From assembly GCA_963691705.1 (NCBI GenBank), contig OY829538.1, positions 31,020,836-31,084,835 on the forward strand: 64,000 bases of DNA. The letters run 5' to 3'. The notes under the pieces are model-generated. The model had not been told where the DNA came from. It searched no databases and saw only the letters and a program-made list of their open reading frames with translations. The DNA comes from Viola odorata (Eukaryota; Streptophyta; Magnoliopsida; Malpighiales; Violaceae). This document shows positions 11,531 through 22,910 of this stretch, piece after piece (position 1 is the first letter of the stretch; each line of letters opens with the position of its first letter). The position numbers and the translations under genes were made by a program.

Positions 11531-12115
11531 GCGAACCATGGCTTCCTACAATCCATAAATCAATTAAACAAACATTAATATACGAATACAAATAAAAATC
11601 AATTATTATAAACTAATATTACCATTGCAATTAATTGAAATTAATTAATTTATCTCTACAACTAGTTTCAGAACTTAATTATATTGTGAATGAAAAAACA
11701 AAAAGCAATTGGAAATTTATATAATAAAATCAACAACCAAATTTTATACCGTGGATAGAAAAGCACTTGATTATACCGTGAACAGAAGCAATTGGAAAAT
11801 TATATAACAAAATCAACAACCAAATTTTATATATGCCATTCACTTTCTATTAATGTGGTCTTTTGATGCATATTCCTTTGAATCAACTAGCTAGTATGGA
11901 GTGGATCACTTTCTAGAGTCCCTGAGTGATTTTCTTTTTGCAGTCGCCACTACAGTTGAGATAGAATTATATATAAAGGAGGGAAAGGGATTTTAGGGTT
12001 AATGAGGAGGGAAATTTTGGACTATATAGGAGGGAATTATTAGAGATTTGGGAGGGAATTTTTAGAGCTAGTATATTTTGTACACTGAAGAGGGGAAAGC
12101 CAATTATATTTATTC
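11531..12115. other. AT-rich spacer with a local tandem duplication
   Basis: No gene is visible. A segment of about 50 bases with 'aattggaaatttatataa' and 'aaatcaacaaccaaa' occurs twice (about 11704-11755 and 11785-11836), a local duplication with ~81-bp spacing. Confidence 0.6.
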
Positions 12116-12504
12116 CAATGTTTTAAAAACCATACCGGATAGCGAATCAGAAATGAAAATTTAATGGTTTGACCAGATTGACTCATTGAACCGTTTTGAA
12201 CCGTTCACACATCGAACCTTCAATCTTAGATAATTGAACCGGATTGAACCGGTAAATTTTCATATTCTTATGGGTCGGCCCATCAAAATTTCCACATTCT
12301 TATTAAAAAAAATCCAATACCAAAACGACGCCATTTTGGAGAAGAAGCATTGAACCTGCTGGGTTGACAGTGAACCGGTCGGTTCGACCGGTTTTTTCGA
12401 TTCGCATGTATATCTGGTCAGATAGCTGAATCGAACCGAAACCCTCTTTGAGTCTCAGGTTTTTCTAGTTTGACTGTCGGGTCGGTCCGGTTTTTAAAAT
12501 ACTG
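12116..12504. mobile_element. hAT-type MITE, copy 1 (389 bp)
   Basis: Ends are CAATGTTTTAAAAACC and the complement of GGTTTTTAAAATACTG, i.e. terminal inverted repeats, flanked by a perfect 8-bp duplication ATTTATTC (12108-12115 and 12505-12512). The 8-bp duplication is the hAT signature. The interior is rich in aaccggt/accggtt motifs and has no coding capacity. A relative in the opposite orientation is at 49845-50244. Confidence 0.88.
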
Positions 12505-12687
12505 ATTTATTCTAGTAAATCACACATACGATAGATACAAAAATAATATCTCTTGCCATATCATTACTCCTAGTAAATCAATCATTTTTTATTGATAAAT
12601 AATTAAATAACACAAGATTTATCCCATGATTAAACACACCTCTAGTAAATTAAACTACTGAATATGATTTTTTAGATTAATGGACGT

Positions 12688-12701
12688 TTAAAATTTCTTT
12701 T
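12688..12701. repeat. Left 14-bp target-site duplication of LINE-1
   Basis: ttaaaatttctttt is identical to 44618-44631. It lies directly after the poly(A) tail of the minus-strand LINE (seen as T's on the plus strand), as target-primed insertion predicts. Confidence 0.85.
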
Positions 12702-15520
12702 CTTTTTTTTTGAAATTTAAAGCCTTTTCATTGCTAGAAATTCATAAAACAATCGAGGTGTACAGGACGCGATCCGTCCCAACAATCAGACAGGCCTAAC
12801 ACATAAACTCCTTGCAAGTGCGTGAGCAACTAAGTTAGCAGTCCTCCTAACGTGAACGAAATCACAGAAACTAAAAAGGAGAGCAAGCCGATTGATGTCA
12901 GCAACAATCACTCCCAAACTTATGTGGGTATAAGAGTTGGTGAGAATCGCCTGGATCAGTTCAAGGCAGTCAGATTGAACCTGGATCCGATCAAAACCAC
13001 GATCACTAGCCAATTCGAGTGCTCTTCTGACGGCTAGCCCTTCCGCCACGGCAGCCTCCATTCGAAACTGAGCACTCTTATGTGCTGAAAAAATACATTT
13101 CCTGTTACTATCCTAGGCAATAATTCCCAAGCCAGTCCGGGATGGACCTATAGCTGCATCTGAGTTAAGACAGATAACCCCATCCCTAGGGTTCCTCTAT
13201 TCGGTCGCAGAGTCTACCGTAGCAGTGTTGTGCTCCTCGGTATTTCTCCCATTAACCACCATGTACTCTCCCAGCAAGCGAGCGCTACGGAACTGGACCT
13301 CCTGAGAAGACCTCCCCACCATCTTGAACACCAGGTAATTTCTGGAATTCCAAATAGAGACGTGGCTCGCCCTCTAAATATTGACCGACATCACATAATG
13401 CAAGATAAGGTGATCGACCGTCTCTGCCGCCTGTTGACAAAGAGGACACCTGTCCTCTCCAATAATGCCTTTGTTCAACAGATTCTCCATCGTCGGAAGT
13501 CCATTATAGACTAACCTCCAGATGAATATCTTAAACTTTGGGGGACCTATAGTTTCCACAAAATAGACGACCAGAAATCGATTGCTACCTGATGATTGCC
13601 ACTTTCCAAAGCTGTTAGGAGATAATGGTAGCAACTTTTAAACAAAAATTTCCCCGCTATGCAGAAGCGCCAGACAATTCTATCAGGAGGACGGAAAAAG
13701 CTTACGGGCATCGTCAGAATGGCATCACACTCGTCAGGCCCAAAAATCTCTCAAACTAATGACACCTTCCAACTTCCCAACTCATGCTCCATAAGCTCAC
13801 TGACCGTAACATCCGCCTGGAGATGAGAGATCGGTGATTGGGCAGTCCCAAATAAGGAACACAGTATCCAAGGATCTCTCCAAATATGAATCTATTCGTC
13901 ATTCCCCACCCGTCAAATACACCCTTTTGCAAAAGCATCATGACTAGCCATAAAACTCCTCCAAACGTAACTTGGATGAGGGCCCAACGATGCATCCAAA
14001 AAACTCTCTGATGCGAAATACTTGGCTTTTAACACCCTCGTAAGGAGGGAGTTAGGATGGTGAATAATCCGCCAGCCCTGCTTGGCCAACAACGCGAGGT
14101 TAAACTCACTTAACTTGCGAAACCCCAAACCACCTTCCCGTTTAGATTTGTATAGTATATCTCATGAAATCCAACCAACCTTTCAATGGTCTGAGTTCCC
14201 TCCCTACCAATATTGCCTCATCGCGCACTCCATTTCCTCACAGACTCCGTGCGGCATCTCAAAACAACTCATTAGATACGTGGGGATCGCCTGCACAACC
14301 GTCTTAATCAACACTTCATTCTCTGCCTGGGATAAAGTTTTCTCCTTCCAGCCGCTCAGGCGTTTACATAGACAGCCGCGAACGTTGCTGAACAAAGCCT
14401 TTTTAAAGCGAGCAAACCCCACCGGAAAGCCGAGATGCTTCGAATGGTGGCTCATCACCCTCACGCCAAGTCTGCGTTGAATTGCCACCCTCACATCACC
14501 CACGTTTCTGCTGAACACCTCCACATAGAACATGTGACTCACAGCCCCCCTTCCCCCCGACTCACCGAAATATCGTGGATAAGCTGACGCTGATTAGCCT
14601 CATGTAGAATTGCCTATAATTCTTCTATACAAAGGATATAAAGGTAAGTGGAAAAAGGGTCCTCCTTGCCTGACTCCTCTCTTAGAATGAAAATTCAGCC
14701 CCGAGCTTCCCTCTACTAGGATGGAGTACGACACCGTCGAAATACATCACATAACGAGGTCCACCCATCCATTCTCAAAACCTAGCTTGCGTAGAATTTG
14801 ACCAAGATAGTTCCACTCAACCCTATCGTCTGCTTTACTTATATCGAGCTTGAGGCTCATCCATCCTCGACCTGTCCGCCTAGTTTGTATAGAATGAAAC
14901 ACCTCTTGTACGACACAAGCATTGTCAGTAATCTCTGTTTGGGATAAAAGCACTCTAATTCTCGAAAATAATATCAGGAAGAAAGAGTTTCAATCTGTTG
15001 GCTATGACCTTTATTACTAGTTTGAAAATAATGTTACATAGAGTAATGGGTCTAAAGTGTGAGCAATCTAATGGGTTAGCGACCTTGGGAATCAAAGTAA
15101 TGAAAGTATGGTTCAAGTCTGATGGGTCAACAGTATGATTAAGGATATTAAGGACAGCAGAACTAACAGAGTGACCTGCAAGACCTCAAAATTTCTAAAA
15201 GAAAAGAGGGGGAATACCATCAAGAATAGTTGTTGTTTTTTATTGCATCTGGTTTAGCGCTCTATGAACCTCCTCTTTAGTGTATGGGGTCATAAGGTGT
15301 TCATTCATAGAGGCTGAAATAATCAGGTGGATAGGTAGAAGTGTATTCATCACATCCACAGGACCGGTTGATGTAAACAGTTTCTTGAAATATTCTGTGA
15401 AGATGGACTCTACTGCTCCGAGATCTTTGTGCCACAACCCAAGCTCATCATTAATCCCCTGGAGATGATTTTTCTTCCAACGCTGACTAGCTCTCCCATG
15501 GAAGAAACTAGTGTTCTTAT
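12702..15520 (-). pseudogene. LINE-1 ORF2, RT to RNase H segment (3' part)
   Basis: From high to low coordinates: linker 'NTSFFHGRASQRW' (~15510), reverse-transcriptase blocks ('LDISKADDRVEW' at ~14850, 'GVRQGGP' ~14690), thumb ('ASLSGWKEKTLSQA'-like block at ~14330), 'KYFASESFLDA' (~14000), the zf-RVT domain ('PPKFKIFIWR' ~13540, C-P-L-C then H-L-I ~13430) and a C-terminal RNase H (12786-13061, 'VRRTANLVAHALAR'). The F-A-D-D catalytic block is missing: the sequence jumps from the block before it to the 'EVFSRNV' block. Several stops and frameshifts are present. Confidence 0.87.
14426..15519 (-). repeat. LINE-1 segment, copy A of a 1,094-bp duplication
   Basis: By eye this segment matches 19942-21035 base for base, with no length difference (1,094 bp each). 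Copy A is the one continuous with the LINE 3' end. Identity stops at the LTR edge on one side and at the gypsy-2 protease junction on the other. Confidence 0.85.
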
Positions 15521-16677
15521 TGATGCATTCCTTAGTGGCTAGAACGCTCTCTTTCGATTGTTGTCCATCGACGAGGGCTTCAATGCGGAATTTAACTCGA
15601 AGAAAGCACGTGAATCTCCAAGGTAAGGTGTCCTTGGCACTCCACGCCAAATCCCTTGAGGTTCTTGTGTCAAACTGATGAATCTCCACGGTAAGGTGTC
15701 CACGGCACTCCAAAGACGAATGACTCAATAGATAGTGCTTTCAAGTTTTACTTGACAAGCTAATCGAATGCACGAAACTCAATTAGTTGCAAGGTTCATC
15801 AAGAACAAGTGGATTAAGATCCAAAGCAATCTTATTTCAATTATCAAAATAGTCTAACCAAAAAATAACATGGGAGGCTCCTTTTAAAGAAGCGCTAAAC
15901 CCTAATTAAAAAATGGAAACTAGCTTAGTTTCTAAATAATGACTTAAACGAAAATGGCAATAAGCCACCCTTCCAAATAAGTTCTGAAACCCTAAAATAA
16001 TATAAATAAGTTCTACTAAATAGGATAGAAGTGCAGGCACCGCCGTTTAGGTCAAAAGGCCCAAGTGGCTTTGCTTGCGGGTCCGCCGAATCACGTTTTA
16101 AGGAAACAAGGCGTTTTCCTTATTCCCTCAAGCGTTCCCACTGAAATTTGAAGGAAAACCTCCTAACACATAGATGAAGTGTTGGACTAAATATTGTGCG
16201 AGGAAATATACTCCAATCTTCAAAAGGCTCGGTAGTGGCTTTCCCTATCCAATGCGGGCTTGTGATTTGGGCCTGTCCCAAATCCTTCGGGCGTTTCTTC
16301 TGATTTTGGGCCTGGACTCCTCTCTTGTATTATAAACGGTCATGGCCTGGTCAAAAATTGGAGAAGGGCGCTGGTGGACCTAAAGGTCCGAGGTGGCCAT
16401 GTGTAGCCTATCCGTAGGCGCGGACGCGGTGCGAATTAGGGTTACAAGGCGCGGCTGGGGCGCGCGCAGGTTGGCTTCCTCCGAGGCTGTCTTTGCCTTT
16501 AGTTCCATGTGGATGAGGCTGCTGAGCCTCACCTGCAAGGCTCAGGCTCTTGAACGGGTGATCGGGCCGGTGGGCGGCAAAGGGAGGTTTGCGGGTACTG
16601 CTCTAGGGCTGGTTCGTGACCTTGAGCGGGTGATCGGGCATGTGGTAATCGGGCCTGTGGTACTTGGGATCGTATCA
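15521..16677 (-). repeat. Gypsy-2 LTR A (3' LTR, 1157 bp)
   Basis: In minus orientation it starts TGATACGATCCC at 16677, directly after a polypurine tract, and ends at 15521 (plus: tgatgcattcc). The target duplication CTTAT lies at 15516-15520 and matches 40034-40038 at the far side of the nested complex. Compared with LTR B (21037-21545 plus 39396-40033) it differs at about one base in twenty over the first 400 bp. Confidence 0.85.
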
Positions 16678-16690
16678 TCCCCTCCATCTT
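16678..16690 (-). other. Polypurine tract of gypsy-2
   Basis: On the minus strand 'aagatggagggga' sits immediately before the LTR start. This marks LTR A as the 3' LTR of a minus-strand element. Confidence 0.75.
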
Positions 16691-17360
16691 AAGAAGGATT
16701 CACCCTCGAATCCAGATCAGCAACATCCTCGTCACCTGCATCAAACAACCTTAAATCAGAAATATTAAAGGTTCCATGAATTGAACCATACTCACTTGGA
16801 AGGTCTAGGCGGTAAGCGTTGTTGTTGATCTTCTCAACAACTTGAAACGGTCCATCTCCTCTAGGGGATAATTTTCCACGTCTCTTCTCTGGAAACCTCT
16901 CACGTCTAAGGTGCAGCCACACCCAATCACTAACTTGGAAGGACACGGTCTTACGGCCTTCGTTGCGCTTGCGCACTAGGCGCTCATTCGTGCGCTCAAT
17001 GTTTTGCTTAGCCTTCTCATATATCTTCTTGATATGTTCTGCCCTCTACTATCCATCTAAGTTAGAAACATCACTCAAAGGCAAAGGGGTCAAATCCATG
17101 GGAGTAATTGGATTAAAGCCATAAACTACTTCAAAAGGTGAACAATTGGTAGTAGAATGGATTGAACGATTATAAGCAAACTCCATGAAAGGCAAATGAT
17201 CATTCCATTTAGATACATGTTTAGTAACTAAAGAGCGTAAAAGAGACCCTACAGTACGGTTAACTACCTCAGTTTGGTCGTCGGTTTGGGGGTGACAAGA
17301 AGTCGAATATAGCAATTTAGTTCCAAGGCGACTCCACAACACTCGCCAAAAGTGGCTCAA
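16689..17360 (-). pseudogene. Gypsy-2 integrase C-terminal part
   Basis: After the frameshift the catalytic Glu is in '[13 protein letters not shown]' (~17280). The sequence continues through tandem stops near 17046, then 'ERTNERLVRKRNEGRK' and the GPF module ('DGPFQVVEKINNNAY' ~16850). It ends at a TAA at 16689-16691, just before the polypurine tract. No chromodomain signature is visible. Confidence 0.85.
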
Positions 17361-18409
17361 AATCTTCCATCACGGTCACTAACAATACTAATAGGCATAC
17401 CATGGAGGCGGACTACCTCTCTAAAGAATATATTAGCAACGTGAGACGAATCATTAGTATTTTTACAAGGTAAAAAGTGCGCCATTTTGGAAAACCGATC
17501 CACTACAACAAATATACCATCCTTACCATCCCAAGATTTAGGTAAAGCTACAATGAAGTCCATGGACAGATCGGTCCAAGGTTGGGAAGGTACGGGTAGT
17601 GGCATAAATTCACCATGACTAGCTAACCGAGATTTTGCCCTATGGCCAGTTACACATCTAGCAATCACACGCACAACATCACGTCTCATCTTAGGCCAAT
17701 AAAAGTATGATTTTAGCATGTCATAGGTTTTATTAATGCCAAAGTGGCCCATCAATCCACCACTATGTGATTCATGCACAAGTAATTCACACAAAGAACA
17801 CTTAGGAATGCAAAGGCGTTTGCGCCGAAATAGATAGTTATCATGCGTATAAAATTTCACATCAGCCATGGAATCACAAGTCGTATAGATCTCACCAAAA
17901 TCCAAATCAGTAGGATAGAGTGGAATTATTTGAGAAAACCCTAAAAATTTGACACTTAACGAAGATATCAAGGCATACCTCCTAGACAACGCGTCGGCTA
18001 CAACATTGTTTTTTCCTTCCTTGTACTTGATGTGATAAGGGAAAGCTTCTAAGAACTCCAGCCACACGGCATGTCTCCTATTCAACTTCCCTTGTCCCTT
18101 TAGGTATTTGAGGCTCAAGTGGTCGGTGTGCACCACAAATTCCCTCGGCATCAAGTAGTGTTGCCAAACCTCGAAAGCCCTAACTAGCGCATAAAGCTCT
18201 TTGTCATACGTGGGATAACGCAGCTGGGCATCCTTGAGCTTCTCACTAAAGAAGGCTATTGGCTTCTTCTCTTGCATCAAAACAGCACCTATACTGATTC
18301 CACTCGCGTCGCACTCCAACTCAAACGGTTTATCAAAGTCAGGAAGGGCTAACACGGGCGCGTTGGACAGCTTGTCCTTCAACGCTTGGAATGTGGCCTC
18401 TTGAGGTTC
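17357..18409 (-). pseudogene. Gypsy-2 RNase H and integrase core
   Basis: A long open stretch encodes RNase H ('[15 protein letters not shown]' ~18310, '[15 protein letters not shown]' ~18200, '[10 protein letters not shown]' ~18120) and integrase ('[13 protein letters not shown]' ~17760, C-x2-H-like C-V-T-G-H near 17655 where C-x2-C is expected, catalytic Asp in 'DLSMDFIV' ~17560 and in 'SDRDG' ~17370). A one-base loss at about 17357 shifts the frame. The second Cys of the zinc-binding pair appears replaced (C-V-T-G-H), which would weaken the HHCC domain. Confidence 0.86.
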
Positions 18410-18412
18410 CTC

Positions 18413-19941
18413 CTACCTGAAATCAGCATGTTTCTTAGTTAGATCATTAAGTGGGGCAGCAAGAGTACTAAAATCATGAATGAAATGATGATAAAAGGAA
18501 GCTAAGCCGTGAAAGGAGCGGATGTCGCTTGCTGTTTTTGGCGTAGGCCACTCCTTGATTGCTTGCACCTTCGCTTCATCCACCTTCACACCGTCCTTGC
18601 CCACAAGAAATCCTAAAAACTCAACCTGTTCTAAAGCAAAAGAGCACTTGGAGAGTTTAGCATAAAGCTTCTCTTCACGCAAGGTTAGAAAAATCTCCTT
18701 AAGGTGCAAAACATGCTCATGCAAAGATTTGCTATAAACTAAGATGTCATCAAAGTATACAACAACAAATTTGCCTATGAAACGCCTAAGAGCATGGTTC
18801 ATAAGTCTCATAAAAGTATTTGGGGCATTAGTCAATCCAAACGGCATCACTAACCATTCAAACAATCCATACTTTGTTTTAAATGCCGTTTTCCATTCAT
18901 CACCCTCTTTCATTCTAATCTGATGATAGCCGCTCATGAGATCAATTTTAGAAAAAATTACACTACCACTAAGCTCATCTAACATATAATCTAAGCGAGG
19001 TATGGGGTGATGATACTTTACCGTAATTTTGTTGACAGCTCGGCAGTCAACACACATTCGCCAAGTTCCATCTTTCTTTGGCACTAGTAGCACTGGAACA
19101 GCGCATGGAGATAAGCTTTCTCAGACATATCCCTTGCTAAGGAGCTCGTCTACTTGCCTCTGAAGTTATTTAGTCTCCTCGGGGTTGCTCCTATAGGCTG
19201 GTCTGTTTGGGATAGTCGAACCCGGCACAAAATCAATTTGGTGCTCTATGCCGCGGATTGGAGGCAAACCGGGCGGCATCTCTTCGGGTGTTACATCTTT
19301 GAACTCCTGCAAAACAGCCAAGATAGAAGAAGGCATAGAAGCTAAAGGATAAATCTTAGTAGTGCTCAAACAAAAGGATTTAAAGCGAAGTAAAAGCAAA
19401 GGGCGATTCTCGCCACAAAACTATTTTTGTAAAACAAGCGCTCAGCGCAAATCTTTTGCTTTCGCATACAAGTTCACTTTCTTTTCTTTCTCTTGCCTTT
19501 TCTTCTCTTTTTCAGGCTCTTTCTTTTCTGTTTTTAACCCATGCTCACTTTTTTCACGGGGGCTGTTTTCATTCTTTTCTTTTCTTTCAAACCCGTGCTC
19601 ACTCTTTTCACGGGGGCTATTTTCATCAATTTTTTTGTTTACAAGTTTCGAGACCTCAAATTCATCAAAGGACTTCTCCAACCAGAGCTGGTCCTCAAGC
19701 ACTTGTATAGGGGTCAACGGTGCAAGTGTGTACTTCACACCTTCCTTCTCAAGCTTGTACCGATTGCTCCTCCCCTCATGAGTGGCGTTGCGGTCGAATT
19801 GCCAAGGTCGGCCAAGTAGCACATGGGAAAATTGCATTGGGACTACGTCGCACCATATCTCATCCCTGTATTTCCCAATAGACAAAGCTACTAACACTTT
19901 CTTAGTCACCCTAAGGCCGATTCCATCATTCATCCATTGCA
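18413..19941 (-). pseudogene. Gypsy-2 protease (partial) and reverse transcriptase
   Basis: The protease remainder (19941-~19440) lacks the catalytic D-S/T-G part and keeps 'VLLGRPW' (~19820). A Lys/Glu-rich linker follows, then the RT from ~19340: 'PEEMPPGLPPIRG', '[16 protein letters not shown]', '[13 protein letters not shown]', and catalytic Y-F-D-D at 18746-18757. It stays in one frame, with stops between 19442 and 19399, near 19163, near 19122 and at 18413. RT core motifs are intact, so decay is mild. Confidence 0.87.
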
Positions 19942-21035
19942 AAAGCCGAGATGCTTCGAATGGTGGCTCATCACCCTCACGCCAAGTCTGCGTTGAATTG
20001 CCACCCTCACATCACCCACGTTTCTGCTGAACACCTCCACATAGAACATGTGACTCACAGCCCCCCTTCCCCCCGACTCACCGAAATATCGTGGATAAGC
20101 TGACGCTGATTAGCCTCATGTAGAATTGCCTATAATTCTTCTATACAAAGGATATAAAGGTAAGTGGAAAAAGGGTCCTCCTTGCCTGACTCCTCTCTTA
20201 GAATGAAAATTCAGCCCCGAGCTTCCCTCTACTAGGATGGAGTACGACACCGTCGAAATACATCACATAACGAGGTCCACCCATCCATTCTCAAAACCTA
20301 GCTTGCGTAGAATTTGACCAAGATAGTTCCACTCAACCCTATCGTCTGCTTTACTTATATCGAGCTTGAGGCTCATCCATCCTCGACCTGTCCGCCTAGT
20401 TTGTATAGAATGAAACACCTCTTGTACGACACAAGCATTGTCAGTAATCTCTGTTTGGGATAAAAGCACTCTAATTCTCGAAAATAATATCAGGAAGAAA
20501 GAGTTTCAATCTGTTGGCTATGACCTTTATTACTAGTTTGAAAATAATGTTACATAGAGTAATGGGTCTAAAGTGTGAGCAATCTAATGGGTTAGCGACC
20601 TTGGGAATCAAAGTAATGAAAGTATGGTTCAAGTCTGATGGGTCAACAGTATGATTAAGGATATTAAGGACAGCAGAACTAACAGAGTGACCTGCAAGAC
20701 CTCAAAATTTCTAAAAGAAAAGAGGGGGAATACCATCAAGAATAGTTGTTGTTTTTTATTGCATCTGGTTTAGCGCTCTATGAACCTCCTCTTTAGTGTA
20801 TGGGGTCATAAGGTGTTCATTCATAGAGGCTGAAATAATCAGGTGGATAGGTAGAAGTGTATTCATCACATCCACAGGACCGGTTGATGTAAACAGTTTC
20901 TTGAAATATTCTGTGAAGATGGACTCTACTGCTCCGAGATCTTTGTGCCACAACCCAAGCTCATCATTAATCCCCTGGAGATGATTTTTCTTCCAACGCT
21001 GACTAGCTCTCCCATGGAAGAAACTAGTGTTCTTA
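19942..21035 (-). repeat. LINE-1 segment, copy B of the 1,094-bp duplication
   Basis: Identical by eye to 14426-15519, carrying the same LINE ORF2 RT fragment (20263-20469) and linker. It sits between the truncated gypsy-2 pol and LTR B, where gag and the primer-binding site should be. The join at 19941/19942 is the novel junction; the other end stops at the edge of LTR B. Confidence 0.85.
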
Positions 21036-21036
21036 C

Positions 21037-21545
21037 TGATGCGTTCCTTAGTGGCTAGAACGCTCTCTTTCGATCGTTGTCCAGCGACGAGGGCTTCAAT
21101 GCGGAATTTAACTCGAAGAAAGCACGTGAATCTCCAAGGTAAGGTGTCCTTGGCACTCCACCCCGAATCCCTTGAGTTTCTTGTGTCAAACCGATGAATC
21201 TCCGCGGTAAGGTGTCCACGGCACTCCAAAGATGAATGACTCAATAGATAGTGCTTTCAAGTTTTACTTGACAAGCTAATCGAATGCACGAAACTCAATT
21301 AGTTGCAAGGTTCATCAATAACAAGTGGATTAAGATCCAAAGCAATCTGCTTTTAATTATCAAAATACTCTAACCACAAAATAACATGGGCGGCTCCTTT
21401 TTAAAGAAGCGATAAACCCTAATTCAAAAATGGAAACTAGCTTAGTTTCTAAATAATGACTTAAACGAAAATGGCAATAAGCCACCCTTCCAAATAAGTT
21501 CTAAAACCATAAAATAATATAAATAAAGTCTACTAAATAGGACAG
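21037..21545 (-). repeat. Gypsy-2 LTR B, inner piece
   Basis: The first 509 bp of the second gypsy-2 LTR, continued at 39396-40033 on the other side of the Tat insertion. It begins 'tgatgcgttcc' (LTR A: 'tgatgcattcc'). The base just before it is C (21036), where LTR A has T in the duplication CTTAT. The Tat target duplication occupies 21541-21545 (GACAG). Confidence 0.85.
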
Positions 21546-21919
21546 TGTTAAGATTTTAGCTCTTATACGATCGGGGGGTTGACTTCCCTTGGTCGGAGTT
21601 GATGTAGTTGCCGTCGAACTCACCTGCAAGGCGCCGGAGGGGGGGCTCCGGCGTAGACACTCCGATGCTTAAGTCAGTAAGTGTTTCAAAAATAGCAGCG
21701 GTTCTAGTAAGTGAATTCTGGCTTGGGATGATGCCGTGCGTTAAGAGACGCGTGAGACCTCCCCCCCCCCCCCCCCCCCCCCGCTGAAGTCGACCATCCC
21801 AGTAAACTCTTCAAGGTCTGGTAGCGATAGCTTAGATGTCCGATAAGGCTTGTGGGACTCCATCTTCGGTAGGGGTCATAATTACAGAAATGCCCTTAGG
21901 ATTGCCTTAATGGTTATCA
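21546..21919 (-). repeat. Tat 3' LTR (374 bp, internally deleted)
   Basis: Matches the 5' LTR (38787-39395) at both ends but lacks about 235 bp, jumping from 'gaattctggctt' to 'gggatgatg'. The missing part contains the TATA box and a promoter-like motif array. It includes a run of 22 C's (21761-21782). Confidence 0.88.
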
Positions 21920-22857
21920 TAAGCCCAACTGAAAATGAGCCCGAGTGTTTACCAAGGGCTGTCATTCTCTATCCATGTCTGGAATCTTAGGTGAGGGTCC
22001 TTTCTTTCTCAAGGCGATATGCTCATAGGATCCCCGAGCTTCTTTGTCTCCTTTAGCACGATAGAGATTGGTTTAAACGACGGGTAGAGCTTAGATCTAG
22101 AGCTTTCCTCCGAGTAAGCAGATTCCGGCCTTCATTCTTGTCTAGAGACCCGTCCTCCTGAGGTATTAAGAGATCCGCGAGAGACGCCGTTATCCCGTTC
22201 ATAACCATTAGGGTGTTGCTTTTGCCCAGCGATATTATTCTGCTTGGTCCATCGGCAGGGCTTAGAAAGTCGCAACTTCATTCGCGTCATAGGAGAGCTA
22301 CTGACGGGCTACTTTCGATACCACCGAGGATTGCGGCCAGGTCATACCGTAGGCTCGCATACGTTCTGGGTCTATCATCCTTTTGAGTGTACTGCAAATA
22401 CATAGAGGGGATAGGTATTCATGGAGAAATTAGCAAACTTTGTACTTACAGGGATTTTGAGATCACGCGGGCTCTTTCTTTCCTTTTAGCCCATGAAAAC
22501 AGCAATATTGACGCGGTTTTACGCCATCAGCTGCCCACAATTTGTACGGCTTTATACCACTAGATACCTGCGATGTCGGTGAGGCTTTACGCTGCTAGGA
22601 GCTACCTGCGACATCGACGCGGCCTTATACTGTGGATACCGACAATCGTATGGCTTTTACGTCATGGCTACCCGTAATATCGTGCTTTTTGGCATTTTTC
22701 AGGATTCAATCTCGTACTCCCTTCGAATATCTACATCGTTGGTAGTATACGAACGTCGACCTTGGTTTCTGTTTCAGGTCCGTCGGCCTTCGAGGGTAAC
22801 GGAACGGCTCGTCTTTTGAGGAACTCCCCTTTTCCCAAGCCCCTTTTTCTTCGGAGC
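21920..22857. other. Tat 3' untranslated spacer with degenerate tandem repeats
   Basis: No coding sequence is visible on either strand. At about 22507-22683 a roughly 35-40-bp unit repeats about five times in diverged form, with a core like 'gcggctttacgcc...gctacctgcgacatcg'. Just inside the LTR, the complement of 'taagcccaactgaaaatgag' is the likely polypurine area; a similar sequence recurs at ~23451. Confidence 0.5.
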
Positions 22858-22858
22858 C

Positions 22859-22865
22859 TATAAAT
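22859..22865 (+). promoter_or_regulatory. TATA-like box of antisense unit U1
   Basis: TATAAAT lies 46 bases before the ATG of U1 in a pyrimidine-rich context ('cctataaatctgggg'). Placement fits a plant core promoter pointing away from the 3' LTR, opposite to gag-pol. Confidence 0.5.
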
Positions 22866-22910
22866 CTGGGGCTTTCTCCACCCACGCTCTTCTCATCTTT
22901 TGTAATTGGC

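Larger units (their letters stand above)
16678..19941 (-). mobile_element. Gypsy-2 internal region, 5' end missing
   Basis: A minus-strand Ty3/gypsy pol, close in sequence to gypsy-1 but less decayed. It runs from inside the protease at 19941 to the integrase C-terminus at 16689. Gag, primer-binding site and the start of protease are gone: at 19941/19942 the sequence switches abruptly to a duplicated LINE-1 piece, with at most one or two bases of shared sequence at the join. Confidence 0.88.
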
